A DNA stretch of 64,000 bases from assembly GCA_032871835.1 (NCBI GenBank), contig CM065302.1:1053094-1117093 (forward strand). Direction: 5' to 3'. Below are positions 1 to 12,099 of this stretch, one piece after another. Within the stretch, counting starts at the first letter, position 1. Every line of letters starts with the position of its first letter. The notes beneath the pieces are model-generated. The model saw nothing but the letters and a program-made list of their open reading frames with translations, did not search any database and was not told where the DNA came from. This DNA comes from Dipteronia dyeriana. Its lineage: Eukaryota; Streptophyta; Magnoliopsida; Sapindales; Sapindaceae. A program made the position numbers and the translations under genes.

Positions 1-748
1 TTTCTTGTGTGTTCATACCTAGGTATTCTCTACATGCTCTAAGCTTTATGATTTCATTACTAAGACATGTATACCTAGGGTTTTAGTCTTTATTGCATAT
101 TAATTGCTTGCTTGTATGTTTAATTACTTTTATGACATGCTTGCGTATTGATTGTTGGTTGAGATGCATTAATTTGTGATAGCTAGCATTTAGGACGATT
201 TTACCCTTCTAGGTAATTCTTCTTGCCTTTGCATTTAGAACATTGATATCTAGGATTTGTTTTAATTGTCATTATTAATCCTAGATAAGCATGAATGTCT
301 TGACATAGCATTTTTACATATTGAATATTCCTGCCTATTCACTTAGGTTGCCATTATCTCTTCATTGTTGAGTTTGCTTGTGGCTAAGTGGTTAGTGCAC
401 AAGGCTAGAGATCCAAAATCACTATTAAGGCCCGTTGGGTAGAGTGAAAGGGTTAGTAACTGGAAGGTTAGACGGGAGGTCAACCTAGGTTGTAAACTTT
501 TACTCAATAGTGGATTTTGTGGATCAACGGTGGCGCTCTAAACAGCCCGTGGTTTTTCCCATTTGGAGGGTTTCCACGTATACATTGCGTGTTTTTATTG
601 TTTTATGCTTGTTATCTTTTAATTGATCACTTAGTAGAATGAGGTAAATTTGATAACATTGACTAATTCGCAAAATCGGTAATTTATCAAATTAAAACCT
701 ATTCACCCCTCCTCTAGGTTATAGACACACACTTTCTAAGGAATTTCA
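1..748 (+). mobile_element. Ty1/copia LTR, 3' part (5' end outside the window)
   Basis: The stretch around 525-600 (a 'ggtggcgctctaaacagccc' motif, then a 'gtggtttttccc' and 'ggtttccacgta' block) has the wording usual in the transcribed part of copia LTRs. It ends with the pyrimidine-rich 'ttcacccctcctct' segment and a terminal 'aatttca' at 748. No primer-binding site follows. Decayed copia pol coding begins at once, so this looks like a solo or truncated LTR lying inside an older element. The family call rests on remembered LTR wording, not an alignment. Confidence 0.55.
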
Positions 749-2420
749 ATACTGTTCTTCGAAAAAGGAAAAATAATTCCACTTTCTCTAATTTAACTTC
801 AGGAGAGTTAAGTATCCCTAAAAGGACATAAGTTACTAAAACATTAGAATCCTCTGTGTGGGAAGAAATCTCTGAAGAGGTACAAGAATATAGAAATGAT
901 GAAATTTCTATAAATTATACAAGAGAATTGTGGAATCATAAAGAAATAATCATTGATGATGTATTTGGATCAATAATCTAGATGCCTGAAAACGTCAAAC
1001 CCGTTGGGTATAAATGAGTTTTTATATGGAAATGTAATGAAAAAAAATGAGATCGTGAGATATAAGGCACGACTCGTAGCACAAGGTTTCTCACAGAGAC
1101 CTGACATCGATTTTGATGAAACATACTCACCAGTGATGGATACATTTACGTTTATATTTCTAATAAGCACGGCTGTCTTGGAGAGACTTGAAATATGTCT
1201 GATGGATGTAGTTACTGCTTATCTATATGGTTCACTGGATCCAGATATTTACATGAAAATTCTTGAAGGATTTAAAATGCCAGAAGCATGTAACTCAAAA
1301 TTTCATAATTTATATTCGATAAAGTTACAAAGATCCTTGTATGGACTAAAACAATCTGGATGGATGTGGTCTAACCGTCTCAGTGAATATCTGATGAAAG
1401 AAGGATATATTAATAATCCTATATGTCCATGTGTTTTCATTAAGAAATCAGAATATGGATTTGCTATCATAGCAGTTTATGTTGATGATATGAATTTAAT
1501 TGGAAATCCTAGAGAACTCCTGAATACTTGAAAAAAAAAATCGAAACGAAAGATCCGGGAAAGAAAAAATATTGTCTCATCATCTAGATCGAGCAAAGAT
1601 CAAATGAAGAACTTGTCCGTCAATCAACATACACTGAAAAGATATTAAAAAGATTCTATATGGATAATGCTCATCCATTAAGTACCCATATGGTTGTTAG
1701 AACTCTTGATCCTAAAAATGATCCATTCTGACCAAAAGAAAATAGTGAAAAGAAACTTAGTCCTGAGTTACCATATCTTAATGCAATTGGTGCTTTATTA
1801 TATCTGGCTTAGTGTACTAGACCAAATATTACGTTCTCTTTGAATGTACTGGCTAGATTCAGTTCAGCACCAACTCGAAGGCATTGGTATGAGATCAAAC
1901 ATATTTTTCGTTACCTTTGTGGAACGAAAGATTTAGGATTATTTTATAAAAAATCTAACAATTTTTCAGGTTTACTTGGTTATGTTGATACCGGGTATCT
2001 GTCTGATCCTCATAAAGCTTGTTCACAAAAGGGGTATGTTTTTACATATAATGGCATAGCAATATCATGGCGCTCCTCAAAACAGACTTTGGTTGCTACA
2101 TCCCAAATCATTATGAAATCATCGCACTTCATGAAGCGAGTCGAGAATGTGTTTGGCTAAGGTCTGTTATTCATCATATTCAAAATACCTGTGGATTTTC
2201 ATTATCTACAGAAATGCTAACATAAATGTTTGAGGATAATACGGCTTGCATAGCTCAAATTAGAGGGGGATATATCAAAGGAGATAGAACCAGACATATT
2301 TCTCCTAAATTCTTCTTTACTCATCAGCTTCAACAGAGCCAACAAATTAATGTTAAGCATATACAATCTATAGAAAATCTGGCAGATCTGTTTACCAAAT
2401 CATTGTCTATCAACTTTTGA
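749..2420 (+). mobile_element. Copia element A: decayed pol (RT and RNase H)
   Basis: About 760-960 encodes the linker before the reverse transcriptase (a 'YTRELWNHKEIIIDD'-like segment). From 1004 the RT follows with 'YKARLVAQGFSQRP', 'YSPVMD', 'LMDVVTAYLYGSLD' and 'YGLKQ'; the catalytic box reads YVDDM near 1480. After a stop at 1531 the frame resumes, and RNase H is spread over 1840-2160 and 2226-2420, ending in the conserved 'NLADLFTKSL'. Stops near 985, 1531, 1729, 1810 and 2158 and a deletion between linker and RT make it non-functional. Gag, protease and integrase are absent. Confidence 0.9.
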
Positions 2421-2645
2421 GAAATTTATATATGGAATAGACATGCGTCGACTTTGTAAATGACAAGATTAATGCTGAAGTTTTTATGAGAGGGAGCGTC
2501 CAATCAAGGGGAGAGAAATTTTCAATGGACATCTGTAAACTATACTCTTTTTCCCTTCGATCAGGTTTTGTCCTACTGGGTTTTCCTGACAATGTTTTTG
2601 ATGAGATAGTTTTTAAATGTCCAACCCCACTAGATCCAGAAGTTC

Positions 2646-2646
<1 letters not shown>

Positions 2647-2680
<34 letters not shown>
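2647..2680. repeat. (TA)n microsatellite
   Basis: An uninterrupted TA run of about 17 units lies between the RNase H end and the 3' LTR of copia A. Confidence 0.95.
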
Positions 2681-2749
2681 CCTAGGTTTTGTCTCATTGG
2701 ATTTTTCCTAGAAAGTAAAAATACAAGCTATGGAAAATCCAAGGAGGAG

Positions 2750-3145
2750 TGTTGTAATTTAATGTGGATTGTTCCACAACTTTTGTTCCACCTTTGATCC
2801 TCCGCTTGATTGCACGTTAATCAATTGATTCATTCACGTGGAAGCAAGTTATGCAATTGCTTCATTTATAAGTCAAAATTAGGTGGCAAATTAAATAGAG
2901 AATTACAATTAACACCTTTTGATTTATTGCCTATATAAATGTTCATTCTTTGTAAATTAACTTAGTGAAAAACTGATCAGATCAATAAAAGTAATTTTAT
3001 TCTCTATCTTTCTCACATGTCTCTTTATATTTCATCTATGATCTATCAAAATTTATTTATCTGTTATTATTTATTCTATCAATTGTTCTCCATAATGCTT
3101 CACATGTTCTTTTGTTTGTTCTTCATTTCATTTTAAGTTATAACA
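2750..3145 (+). mobile_element. Copia element A, probable 3' LTR
   Basis: A purine-rich tract (aaggagga, 2741-2748) directly precedes TGTTGTAATT at 2750, the normal arrangement of polypurine tract and 3' LTR. Inside are a TATA box (ctatataaat, 2931-2940) and an AATAAA-type signal near 2984. The right end is set at the 'ataaca' at 3145 because it is the inverted partner of TGTTGT, but this edge is uncertain by tens of bases. No 5' LTR is present for comparison. Confidence 0.55.
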
Positions 3146-3266
3146 GAATTTGTATTTTCTTTTTCTTTATCCGCCGCTTGGATTTTCTTCTTTTCCTCTT
3201 CCTATATGTTTCTTTTTTGTATATAATTTTAATTCAATTGAAATTTTTATTCTTACAAAGATGATA

Positions 3267-3600
3267 ACCCAAATAAAAATTTGTAGAGATAAGAATCCAC
3301 CCTAAAAACATGAAGATAACGAAAATGCTAACAATTAATGATCTCAAATTAGACCCACATCATTGAGATTCTTATTTTACAAAACTAAAAACCCAGATAA
3401 ATCTACAGAGATAAGAACACTAGAAACACAAGGATAATGAAAAAAACTAACCAATACTGAATCCCAAATTAGACCCACATCGTTGAAATCCTTATTTTAC
3501 CAAGATAAGAACCTAGAAAAATATTACAGAGATAAAACCCTAGAAACACAAAAACAATGAAATAACAATTACTAAATCGCAAATCAAATCCACATCTTAT
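3267..3600. repeat. Three tandem copies of a ~120-bp unit
   Basis: The phrase 'acccagataaatctacagag' recurs in degenerate form at about 3267, 3390 and 3509. Each copy is followed by 'gataagaa...', 'caaattagacccacatc' and 'cttattttac'. The copies are diverged, so the array is old. No coding potential was seen. Confidence 0.75.
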
Positions 3601-3907
3601 TCAACAAAACAAAAGAAAAACCTAATTAAAGTTGCCTTTTTGGTGTAATATCGCTTCAATTTTTTTTTACTTCAACTTCAAATACACAACCCAGAAACCT
3701 AGTATTCACAATGTTATCTCTATATCAATAGAAGCACTTTGACGGATTGAAACAGTGAAGAGGTCGACAAGGTCATGCGCTGAATTTGGAGATTGACAAA
3801 AACCTTCACGGTGGCAACGACCCTCACAGATAGCTGATGGGGTGTCTGGAGTTTTTTTTTTTTTTGTGGAAAAGAAGGGAGATGAAGAGAACAGATGAAC
3901 GAAAAAT
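3601..3907. other. No gene recognised
   Basis: AT-rich sequence with T runs. Short open frames on the minus strand (3706-3995) have low-complexity translations and resemble no family I know. Confidence 0.6.
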
Positions 3908-4550
3908 GGCGAAATTGTACAAAATTCATCGAGATTTGATAAAATTGTACTGATATGACAGTTTTGACCATATACACACAAAATTCTCTCAACATTTAAA
4001 AAATATTATACAAACATCCCCTACCGTTAGATGGATGTATTAGTCAATTGTCAAATATGTAAAAAGTCGAAAATACCCTATATTTTTATTTTAAATAATC
4101 TAAAAAAAAATTAAAAATAAGATAAAAAATATAAAAATATATTTTAGAAAACATGAATGTATCTTAAATCTCAAATGTGGATAAAAAAATCATCTTCAAA
4201 AAAATAAAGTTTTTATTCCCCTGTGATTTTAAATAAATTGAAAATTAAAAATTTAATTATTATTAAATTGTTTAAAAAACTATTTTTTTAATTTGTAAAG
4301 ATGATTTTTTTTTCAAGTTTTAGATTTAAGATACATTCATGTTTTCTAATTTTTTTTAGTTTATTTAAAATAAAAATAAAGAGTATTTTAGACTTTTCCA
4401 CTTTTGACCATTGACTAATGGGTTCATCTAATGGTAGGGGATATTTGTGTAATAATTTTTAAATGTTGAAGGAAGTTTGTGTGTATATGACTAAAAATGT
4501 CATATTAGTGCAATTTTATCAAATCTCGAGGGTGTTTGTGTAATTCCCCC
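3908..4550. mobile_element. Mutator-like foldback element (long TIRs, 9-bp TSD)
   Basis: The left arm from 3908 (ggcgaaattgtacaaaattc) and the reverse complement of the right arm ending at 4550 match over about 250-300 bases each, including a shared 'cgagatttgataaaattg' block. The arms meet near 4230-4290, so almost the whole 643-bp element is inverted repeat. The flanks acgaaaaat (3899-3907) and aagaaaaat (4551-4559) form a 9-bp target duplication with one mismatch. Long TIRs with a 9-bp duplication are the hallmark of Mutator-like elements. No transposase is inside. Confidence 0.75.
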
Positions 4551-4833
4551 AAGAAAAATATAAAAGGGATATGAGTGGCAACTTTTAGTTTGATCAACTT
4601 TTAGTTTGATATCTATAGTTAGAGGGGAAGATTGGTAATACGAAATATTCATTAAACCCATATACAACTTCCCATGTTTTCAATTAAGAGCTTATTTCAT
4701 AAACTGGGTGGGCTTGACTTTTGTTAAAATAGCTTATAATCTTAATAAGCTCTTATTAATTATGAAACACCCAAATAGGTTTGAAAGTAGCTTTTGGGCT
4801 CTAAAAAAGCTTTTAAGCTCTCCATAAGCTTAA

Positions 4834-5579
4834 ACCCTGTTTGATTTTCCCACTTAATACTTAATCGCACTTAATGTGCTCCATTAAGTTATTTTGTTTG
4901 TTTTGTACCACTAAAATAACCCTTAAAACCACTTGTTTAAAAAAATGAAATTTTTTCACTTTTCACTTAACAAAAGTCATTTAGAATTTAATGCAATATT
5001 TTACTTCCAAAAATATCATCACAAATCTAACTAATTTCTAAATTTGTCTTCGGTCAAATTGCTATTAATATTAATATTTTTTTTCTCACCATAAACATCT
5101 ACATCATAAAATCTAATTGCTTCAAAACTCAAACAATTATATATTGGTTTTCCTACCATATTCTGGCATCCGGTAAAGACTCGTTCTTTTTTTTCCTCAT
5201 AATTTGATAATAAGTTTTAATTTAGAGTTTGATTGCATCTAAATAATATTATTAATATAAATTTAAAATATTATTAATAACTAAATAATTTTGTTTTACA
5301 ATTATTAAATTACTTGTTATAGTTATCCTTAATATATTAAATTGTAAATATATAACAAATATTTAGAAGAGTATATATGTAAAATTATTAATTTTAAGAT
5401 ATTTATAACTTAAAGAAACAAATAGCTTATCACTTTCATTCAGTTTTCAGTGGAAAAAAACCAACATGTTTTTCACTTTTCAGTCGTTAGTCACTATTCA
5501 GTCTTCAGTAACATTCAGCACTGTTCAGTCTTCAGTAACATTCAGCACTGTTCAGTCTTCAGACAAAAAATCAAACGGG
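4834..5579. mobile_element. hAT-type non-autonomous element
   Basis: The ends ccctgtttgattt (4834) and aaatcaaacggg (ending at 5579) form a 12-13-bp terminal inverted repeat. Subterminal repeats are present on both sides: clustered 'cacttaat' on the left, and two to three copies of 'cagtcttcagtaacattcag' at 5492-5563 on the right. This layout is common in plant hAT MITEs. A clean 8-bp target duplication could not be found, so the exact edges are tentative. Confidence 0.55.
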
Positions 5580-5862
5580 ATCTTAGCTAAATAGGGTCTA
5601 AGTGTACATTGCCAAACATGTTTTAGCACCGAATTGGACATTATTTTGAACGTTTAATAGGTCATTTTCCTGTGCTATTCCACTACATCCAGTACTTGTT
5701 CTAGGAATGAAATTTGTTATCAAATAAATAAGGTAAATTGGACAAAATAACCTCATGTTTCGGTGATAAGGTAAAATATACAAGAAAAGCCCTTAATTAC
5801 AGTCAAAAGGTTAACGGTCATATATAACCGTTAATTGATGAAAGGATAGAAATGCCCCTTAT

Positions 5863-8512
5863 TTGAAAAGAAAAAAAAAATCTCTTGTCTCTACTCAACC
5901 ACTACAAATCATATTTTCTGATGTGGGGACATCCCCGATTTTCACTTATGATTACTTCAAATACTATGTGATTTTCGTTGATCATTACTCCAATTATATA
6001 TGGTATTATCCTCTCAAACAAAAATCTCAAGTCTATGAGGTGTTTATTAAATTCAAAGCCTTAGTGGAAAAGTTTTTTGACAGGAAAATCATCACTCTAT
6101 ACTCGGATAATGGCGAAGAATATCAGGCACTGGCATCATTTCATGCCACCAATGGTATCTCTCACCTCACCACCCCACCTCACACGCCTGAACACCATGA
6201 GTATTCTGAACGACTCCATCTCCACATTGTAGAAACTGGCTTGTCCTCTTGTCTCATGCCTCACTTCCGCTCACTTTTTGGAATAATGTTTTTGCCACTG
6301 CGGTCTACCTCATAAATCATATGCCTACACCGACTCTTAATCTCCATTCTCCCTATGAAACACTTCTAGGTTCACCGCTTGATTATGCTAAACTCTGTGT
6401 ATTTGGGTGTCTATGTTATCCCTTGCTTCGTCCTTATGCGTCACATAAACTTGATTCCTGGTCCATTCCATATGTCTTCCTCAGGTACTCTCTCACGCAA
6501 AGTGCGTAACTGTGTCTCAATCCGTCCACCTCCCGTATATAAATGTCTCGTCATGTAACATTTGTCGAGTCTGTATTCCTTTACAAATCTCTATAGAGTT
6601 ATCTTCCTCGTCATAAGCCCGACTCCTCTTCGGCCTGGCTTCCTCCGGTGTCTGTCATTCCCTCTATCAATCATCCTCCACCTGACCAAGAGTCCACCCT
6701 TTCCTGAGTTCCCGAACTTGGGACTACTCCCGAACCTGAAACCTCTGTTTCTTGAGTCCCCGATTAGGAGACCCTTCAGTCCTGAGTCCCGACCAGAGGA
6801 CCCCTTCAGTACGGAGTTTTCTATCAAGAGACTTTTCAGTTTCGGGTCCCCGACCCCGAACTGACCACTACATTGACCAATACACACTCTAGGGTTACCA
6901 GATCCAAATCTAACATCCATAAGCCAATACAGAAACTTAATCTTTATGCTCATCTTCCCTCTTCTAGTAACAAGGAACCAACTACTGTTGCCCAGGCCCT
7001 CAAAGACCCTAAATGGTGCCTGGCCATGTCAGAAGAATTTGATGCCTTTGTTCGTAATGGCACCGGGAACTTGTTCCCTCAGCCTCTTCCAAAAATCTTA
7101 TGGGTTATAAGTGGATTTTTCGTATAAGCATTTATCTTTGGCTCTATTGGCAGGTATAAAGCTAGATTGGTTGTGAAAGGATTTCATCAACGTCTTGGTA
7201 TTGACTTTCATGACACCTTCAGTCCGGTTGTCAAACCTACCACTGTCAGGATAGTTCTCAACTTGACGGTGAGTCACGGCTGGTCTCTATGTCAGCTGGA
7301 TGTCAAGAATACTTTTCTTCAGGGTTATATATGAGGATGTTTACATGGCTCAACCGACTGGCTTTGTACATCCTAAGAAACCTACCCACCCATGTTTGCA
7401 AACTTCATAAGGCTATCTACGGTCTCAAGCAGGCACCTCGTGCATGGTACCATGAGTTACGACAATTTTTACTTGAGTCAGGATTTCACAAGTCCCCGTG
7501 CAGACACTTCTCTATTTATTCGCATCTCTGGTGGTCTCAGTCTGTACTTACTTGTCTATGTGGATGACATTATTATAATTGGCAACGATGATCAGGCGTT
7601 GCATTCTTTCATTCGGACTTTGGCCAATCAGTTCTCCTTGAAGGATCTTAGTCCGTTTTCCTTCTTTTTGGGTGTTGAAGTTGTCTCGTTTCCCAATGGT
7701 CTACTTTTTTCTCAGCAATGTTACATTCTAGATCTACTTACACGTACCAAGATGACTAGTGCCAAGTCAGTTGTTACTCATTTGCTACTTCTCCAACACT
7801 GACTCTTCATACTGGCATAACACTCACCGATCCCTTTGAATACCGGGCAGTTGTTTGCAGTCTCAAATATCTATCCCTCACTCGGCCTGACATTGCCTAT
7901 ACGATGGGCAAACTATCTCAGTTCATGCATCGTCCCACCAGTGATCATTGGACAACTATGAAACGCCTTATACGATATCTCAGTGGTACTTCTGATTACT
8001 GCTTGGTTCTTCACCGTGACTCCCCCTTGTCACTCAATGGCTTCTTAGATGCTGGCTAAGCTGGTAATCGGGATGACTATACTTCCACCAGTGATTACAT
8101 TATGTACCTTGGTTGCAATCCTATTTCTTGGAGCTCTAAGAAGTAGCGCACGGTTGCCCTCTCTTCTACCGAGGCTGAGTTCCTCTCGGTCTCATCCACT
8201 ACAGTTGAACTTAGCTGGGTTTGTTCTCTTCTTACTGAACTTAGTGTCACTATTCTGGCCCCTCTTGTTATTTACTGTGATAATATCGGTGCCATACACT
8301 TATGCTCCAATCCCATTTTTCATTCGCGTATGAAACATGTTGCTCATGACTATCACTTCATCCGTGATCGCGTCCAGGGTGGGGCATTTGAGGTTGCTCA
8401 TGTTTCTTCTGTTGATCAGCTGGCGGATGCCCTCATTAAGCCTCTTCCTCGTGCATATCATCTTCTTCTCTGTGACAAGATTGGCCTCGCCTCTAGGCGT
8501 TCCATCTTACGG
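5863..8512 (+). mobile_element. Copia element B: decayed integrase, RT and RNase H
   Basis: 5863-6509 encodes an integrase core ('FSDVGTSPI', 'FVDHYSNYIWYYPLK', 'LYSDNGEEY'), frameshifted near 6300. A proline-rich linker (6510-6870) follows. RT pieces lie at 6960-7130 and 7151-7802 ('[13 protein letters not shown]', '[11 protein letters not shown]', 'YGLKQAPRAWYHELRQF', catalytic 'LVYVDDIIIIG'). RNase H spans 7800-8510 with 'VALSSTEAEFLSVSS' and 'QLADALIKPLP'. At least five frameshifts or stops break the frame. Gag, protease and the 5' LTR are missing. Confidence 0.9.
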
Positions 8513-8896
8513 GGGCATATAGAAAGAAGGGCATCCGATAATCCCGACCAAGAGCATTCGGGAATCTCTCCCGACCAATCCGACAAAGAGCATTCAGGAA
8601 TCTCCCCCGACTAATCAGACCAAGAGCATTCAAGATTCTCTCTCCTGACCAAAAACCCCGACCATTGACAAGTTGACTATATCATCATTTAAGATGATGA
8701 TTCTGTTGATCTTGCTATTTATTGTCCAGAGTTGACTTGTGATATTTATGTGTACAGAATCTCTAGTTTAGGTAATATCTTAATTGTATAAGATCCTTTA
8801 TTATAAGGCAATCTTCTAGGATTCCTTTATTGATTAAAATTGATGTTTATATATACACGGTTGTTTAATGAAATAATATAACCCTAATTTTTCACA
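8513..8896 (+). mobile_element. Copia element B, probable 3' LTR
   Basis: A gggggc polypurine remnant at 8512-8517 ends the coding part, and LTR-like sequence continues to 'ctaatttttcaca' at 8896. It contains a TATA-like 'tatatatacac' and three degenerate copies of a ~36-bp unit ('gaccaagagcattcgggaat', at about 8547, 8582 and 8618). Both edges are approximate because the first bases no longer read TG. Confidence 0.5.
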
Positions 8897-8978
8897 TATG
8901 TACAATATATATGAAAGAAAAGAAGAAAATGGAACAATTTTGCAGAAGCACATAGAGATAAGTTAATTGATGATTTGT

Positions 8979-10687
8979 GATACAAATAGGTTATCAGATT
9001 TATAAACAAATCCTAAATTGAGTATTCTGTGGTTTAGGGCAATTTATGGTGAAACAGTTGAAAAGAAAAATAAAAGGATTTGGAGGATGGAGAATAGAGG
9101 TTCGTTGACACTTGATAGCGCAACAGAGAGAAACAACGGTGAAGAAAAGAAAGAGAGGAAAAAGAAATGAAAAGAAGAAAAGATAGAAAGAGATAGTTAC
9201 GAGAGGTTGAGAGAGAGGAAAGAAGGAGAGCAACAATCAGAGAATATATTCAATTAAAGAGACAATATGAGGTTGAAGAGAAGATGAATTAATACGTAAT
9301 ACAGTTCAAAGCTGATTTGAGCACAAGAGTTTTGTGAGTGGATACTTTTTATTTATGATTTAAGTTAATTATTTTATAATTATATGTTAGCATTAATTAC
9401 TTAGAAGATTATTAGAAATAAATGATTTATTTCACTTACTTAGAAAACATATTCTAGATGATTTGAGATTGTTTAAGAAATGTGTAGATTTCTAGAATCC
9501 ATAAATAGATTAAGAATAAGATTTAGAAAGAAAAAAAATAGTCCCTGCATGAGTAGAATTAGATTTATAAAACAAGATTTTACAAAGAAAGATAATACAA
9601 GTATTTTCAGACAGAATTCTAGATTTTCAAACAGATTTTCAGATCCAAGTGTTTTATGAGAATCTTCATAAAAGAAAAGAAAAGAAGATTGTTTTATGTT
9701 TCAAGAAAAGTATTTATAAGACTTATATATTTAATATGTTCAAAAAGTTAAAAGAGTTTTCAAAAATTGATTAGATTTTAAGATATCAGATATATACCAT
9801 CCCCAACAGATTGTATTTAAATTATTAGCCTTAGGGCTGCTCTGCACGTGTATGTGAGATTACTTTACACATTCGATCAGATATTGACGTGTATGTGAGA
9901 TTATATTTAGATGATTAGTCTTTGGGGCTGCTCTGACGTGTATGTGATATTACTCTGCACGATCGATTAGACATTGATGTATATGTGAGATTACTCTGCA
10001 CATTTGATTAGATATCATTGTGTATGTGAGATATGTATTTCCCCTATTGTGTGTGTATTGAGATGCTTTGCCACGTACATGAGATATTCCCCTGGGTACT
10101 AGTTTGGTATAGAATTTTCAAATTTTATATATTACTGATTATGATCAGTAAAGAAAAGATTTTAGATTATCAAAAAAGATTTCAGATTATCAAGTATCAA
10201 TTTTTATAAAATAAAAAGATGTTTTTACTATATTATATAGTATTTATAGAAAAATGTGTTATAAAGAAAATATTTAAAATTAGTTAGCAGCTTATGTTAT
10301 AGAACAGTTCTAGATTTCAAGAAGAAATACATCATTTTGAATGGAATATTTATTCATAAAGAGATTTAGAATTTAGAATGAGACAGAGAAATGTTTTCTA
10401 CAGATTAAGTTTAGCCTAAGAGATACATAATTCAAAAAGAAATGGAGAAGAGTGTTCTACAATTAAAAAGTTCCAGATTAAGTTTATTAAGCAGATGTAT
10501 TTTTGTTGGCTAGTATAATTTAAAATGAACTACAAGGGATTTGATCCTTATTGAGTATAAGGTACATAGGCGTTTGGGTTGCAAATCTCAAACTCAAGCC
10601 CACCAGAGAAAGGAAAAGATAAGATTTTCACAAGATTTCCACAAGATTTCCTCGTACTCAAGATAGGAGTCGGGGCGGGCCTTGTCA
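8979..10687 (+). mobile_element. Probable gypsy-type solo LTR
   Basis: A long AT-rich, non-coding stretch ends in 'agtcggggcgggccttgtca' (10668-10687), wording seen at the 3' end of plant chromovirus (Tekay/Del) LTRs. It is preceded by 'ttgagtataaggtacatagg' and 'cccctgggtactag' blocks of the same kind. At 9835-10060 a ~50-bp unit ('acgtgtatgtgagattactc') is repeated four to five times. No primer-binding site or gag-pol follows. The left edge is a guess and no target duplication was found. Confidence 0.4.
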
Positions 10688-11810
10688 ATCCCTCAAGTAT
10701 GTGTCAATCTAACTGAGAGAACAACTGGAGATGTGATAGGGAATGATATTCCTCCTCATAAAAATATCCAACAATTTGGATCCTTTAGTGGTAGTAACCA
10801 AATGTTCACACAAAGGAGTGCCACCGACGGTCGAAAAAACACGTGTGTTGTCCCGCCGGTAGTGGTGGACCATGCAGATGTAGTTGAACCTCAAATCGAC
10901 GATATGTTTGGTTATTGAATTGAGATGAATGATGAGTAGTACAATAAGCAATACAATGAGTTGTACAATGAGCAGAACACTGAACCGAATATTAAGGAGA
11001 ACAATGACTCGAACATGGGTCGAACCTTGAGGTGGATAATGAGGTAATTAATGATCTGGTAGATGATCTAGAAAATGTGGATGAATAGCCTGTACAAATT
11101 CAAACATGTGGAAGACGTGTACAATGAGTTAGTTGCACTACACCAGATATGCCTAAGACTTCCGAGGTCCGACATAATGTAACTATATCTGATTCTGCTA
11201 ATACCACAATGTGGGTTATTCTCGGAGCAAATTCATACTCTTTAGGTATTGGTAGAAGCAACACCATGGTAGTGCAAGAACCTACAAGCATGATTTATAA
11301 AGGTCAATAGACTAGCGCAAAAGACTAGTTGGCCTTTTAGCAATGCGGCGGAACTTTGAATGAAAGGTGAAAAGGGCCAATAAGATAACATTGCATCTGG
11401 TTTATTTAATTGACAATTGTACATATAAATTAAGAGCGATGAAGAGAGATGAAGGGACGTACTTCCAAGTTAAAATTTTTGTCAACAAACACAGTTGTCC
11501 TTTGGAGGAGATTCACTGTCGCCACCGACAAGATAGTGCAATCATAATCGGAGAAGTCGTTGCACCTAGACTTCAACAATAAGATAGTCATCTCATACGT
11601 CTCAAGGACTTAATCGCCGATATAAAAATAATGTATGGCATCCAAATCATGTACAGTAAGGGATATCAAGCCTTGCATTATGCATTGTCATTAACCTATG
11701 GAACGCATGGAGAAACTTTCCAACTGTTGTCGATGTAAAATATAGTCCTTTTCTTTTCAGTGCGTACCATTGTAAAATACATCAACACAATACATGTGGC
11801 CCATAGATTA
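10682..11810 (+). mobile_element. MuDR/MULE transposase relic (N-terminal half)
   Basis: In broken frames the segment reads like the start of a plant MuDR transposase: an acidic region (10860-11090), then 'ANSYSLG' near 11228, 'YKGQ' near 11297, and from 11367 the clearest part. That part holds 'CTYKLRAMKRDEGTYFQV', 'HSCPLEEIH', 'VVAPRLQQ' and, past the stop at 11582, 'IADIKIMYGIQIMYSKGYQA' and 'ALSLTYGTHGETFQLL'. This is the zinc-ribbon-like MuDR DNA-binding region and the start of the catalytic core. The DDE core and SWIM zinc finger are missing. At least five stops interrupt it. Confidence 0.8.
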
Positions 11811-12099
11811 TGGATAAGTATAGATAAGTGCTTGCAGACTGAGTCAAATTAGTTAAATATAATGGCCCACATGTAAAATAAGAATACGAAAAAAAAATAG
11901 GAAATTTTTGCATTTTACTCAATAAGTCTAGGAAATTACAAAGTAAGTCTTGCAAACACTCAAATAAGTCTCAAAAAGATAAAACAAGTCTCGAATATAG
12001 GAAAATGAGTCTCGAAAAAAAAACGCGAGACTTAGTTTTATGATTGTGTTTTAAGGGTTTTTTTCTTCAGAAACACACTTTCGGTGCTCTTAATTGTTG
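11811..12099. other. No gene recognised
   Basis: AT-rich. About 11920-12040 holds loosely repeated 'aaagtctcgaaaa'-type words that could be a decayed transposon end, but no partner was found. Confidence 0.5.

Noticed and set aside
9000..9236. 78-codon minus-strand frame, Phe/Ser/Leu-rich
   Set aside because: Reverse of a purine-rich leader-like tract in the LTR region; low complexity and no homology recognised.
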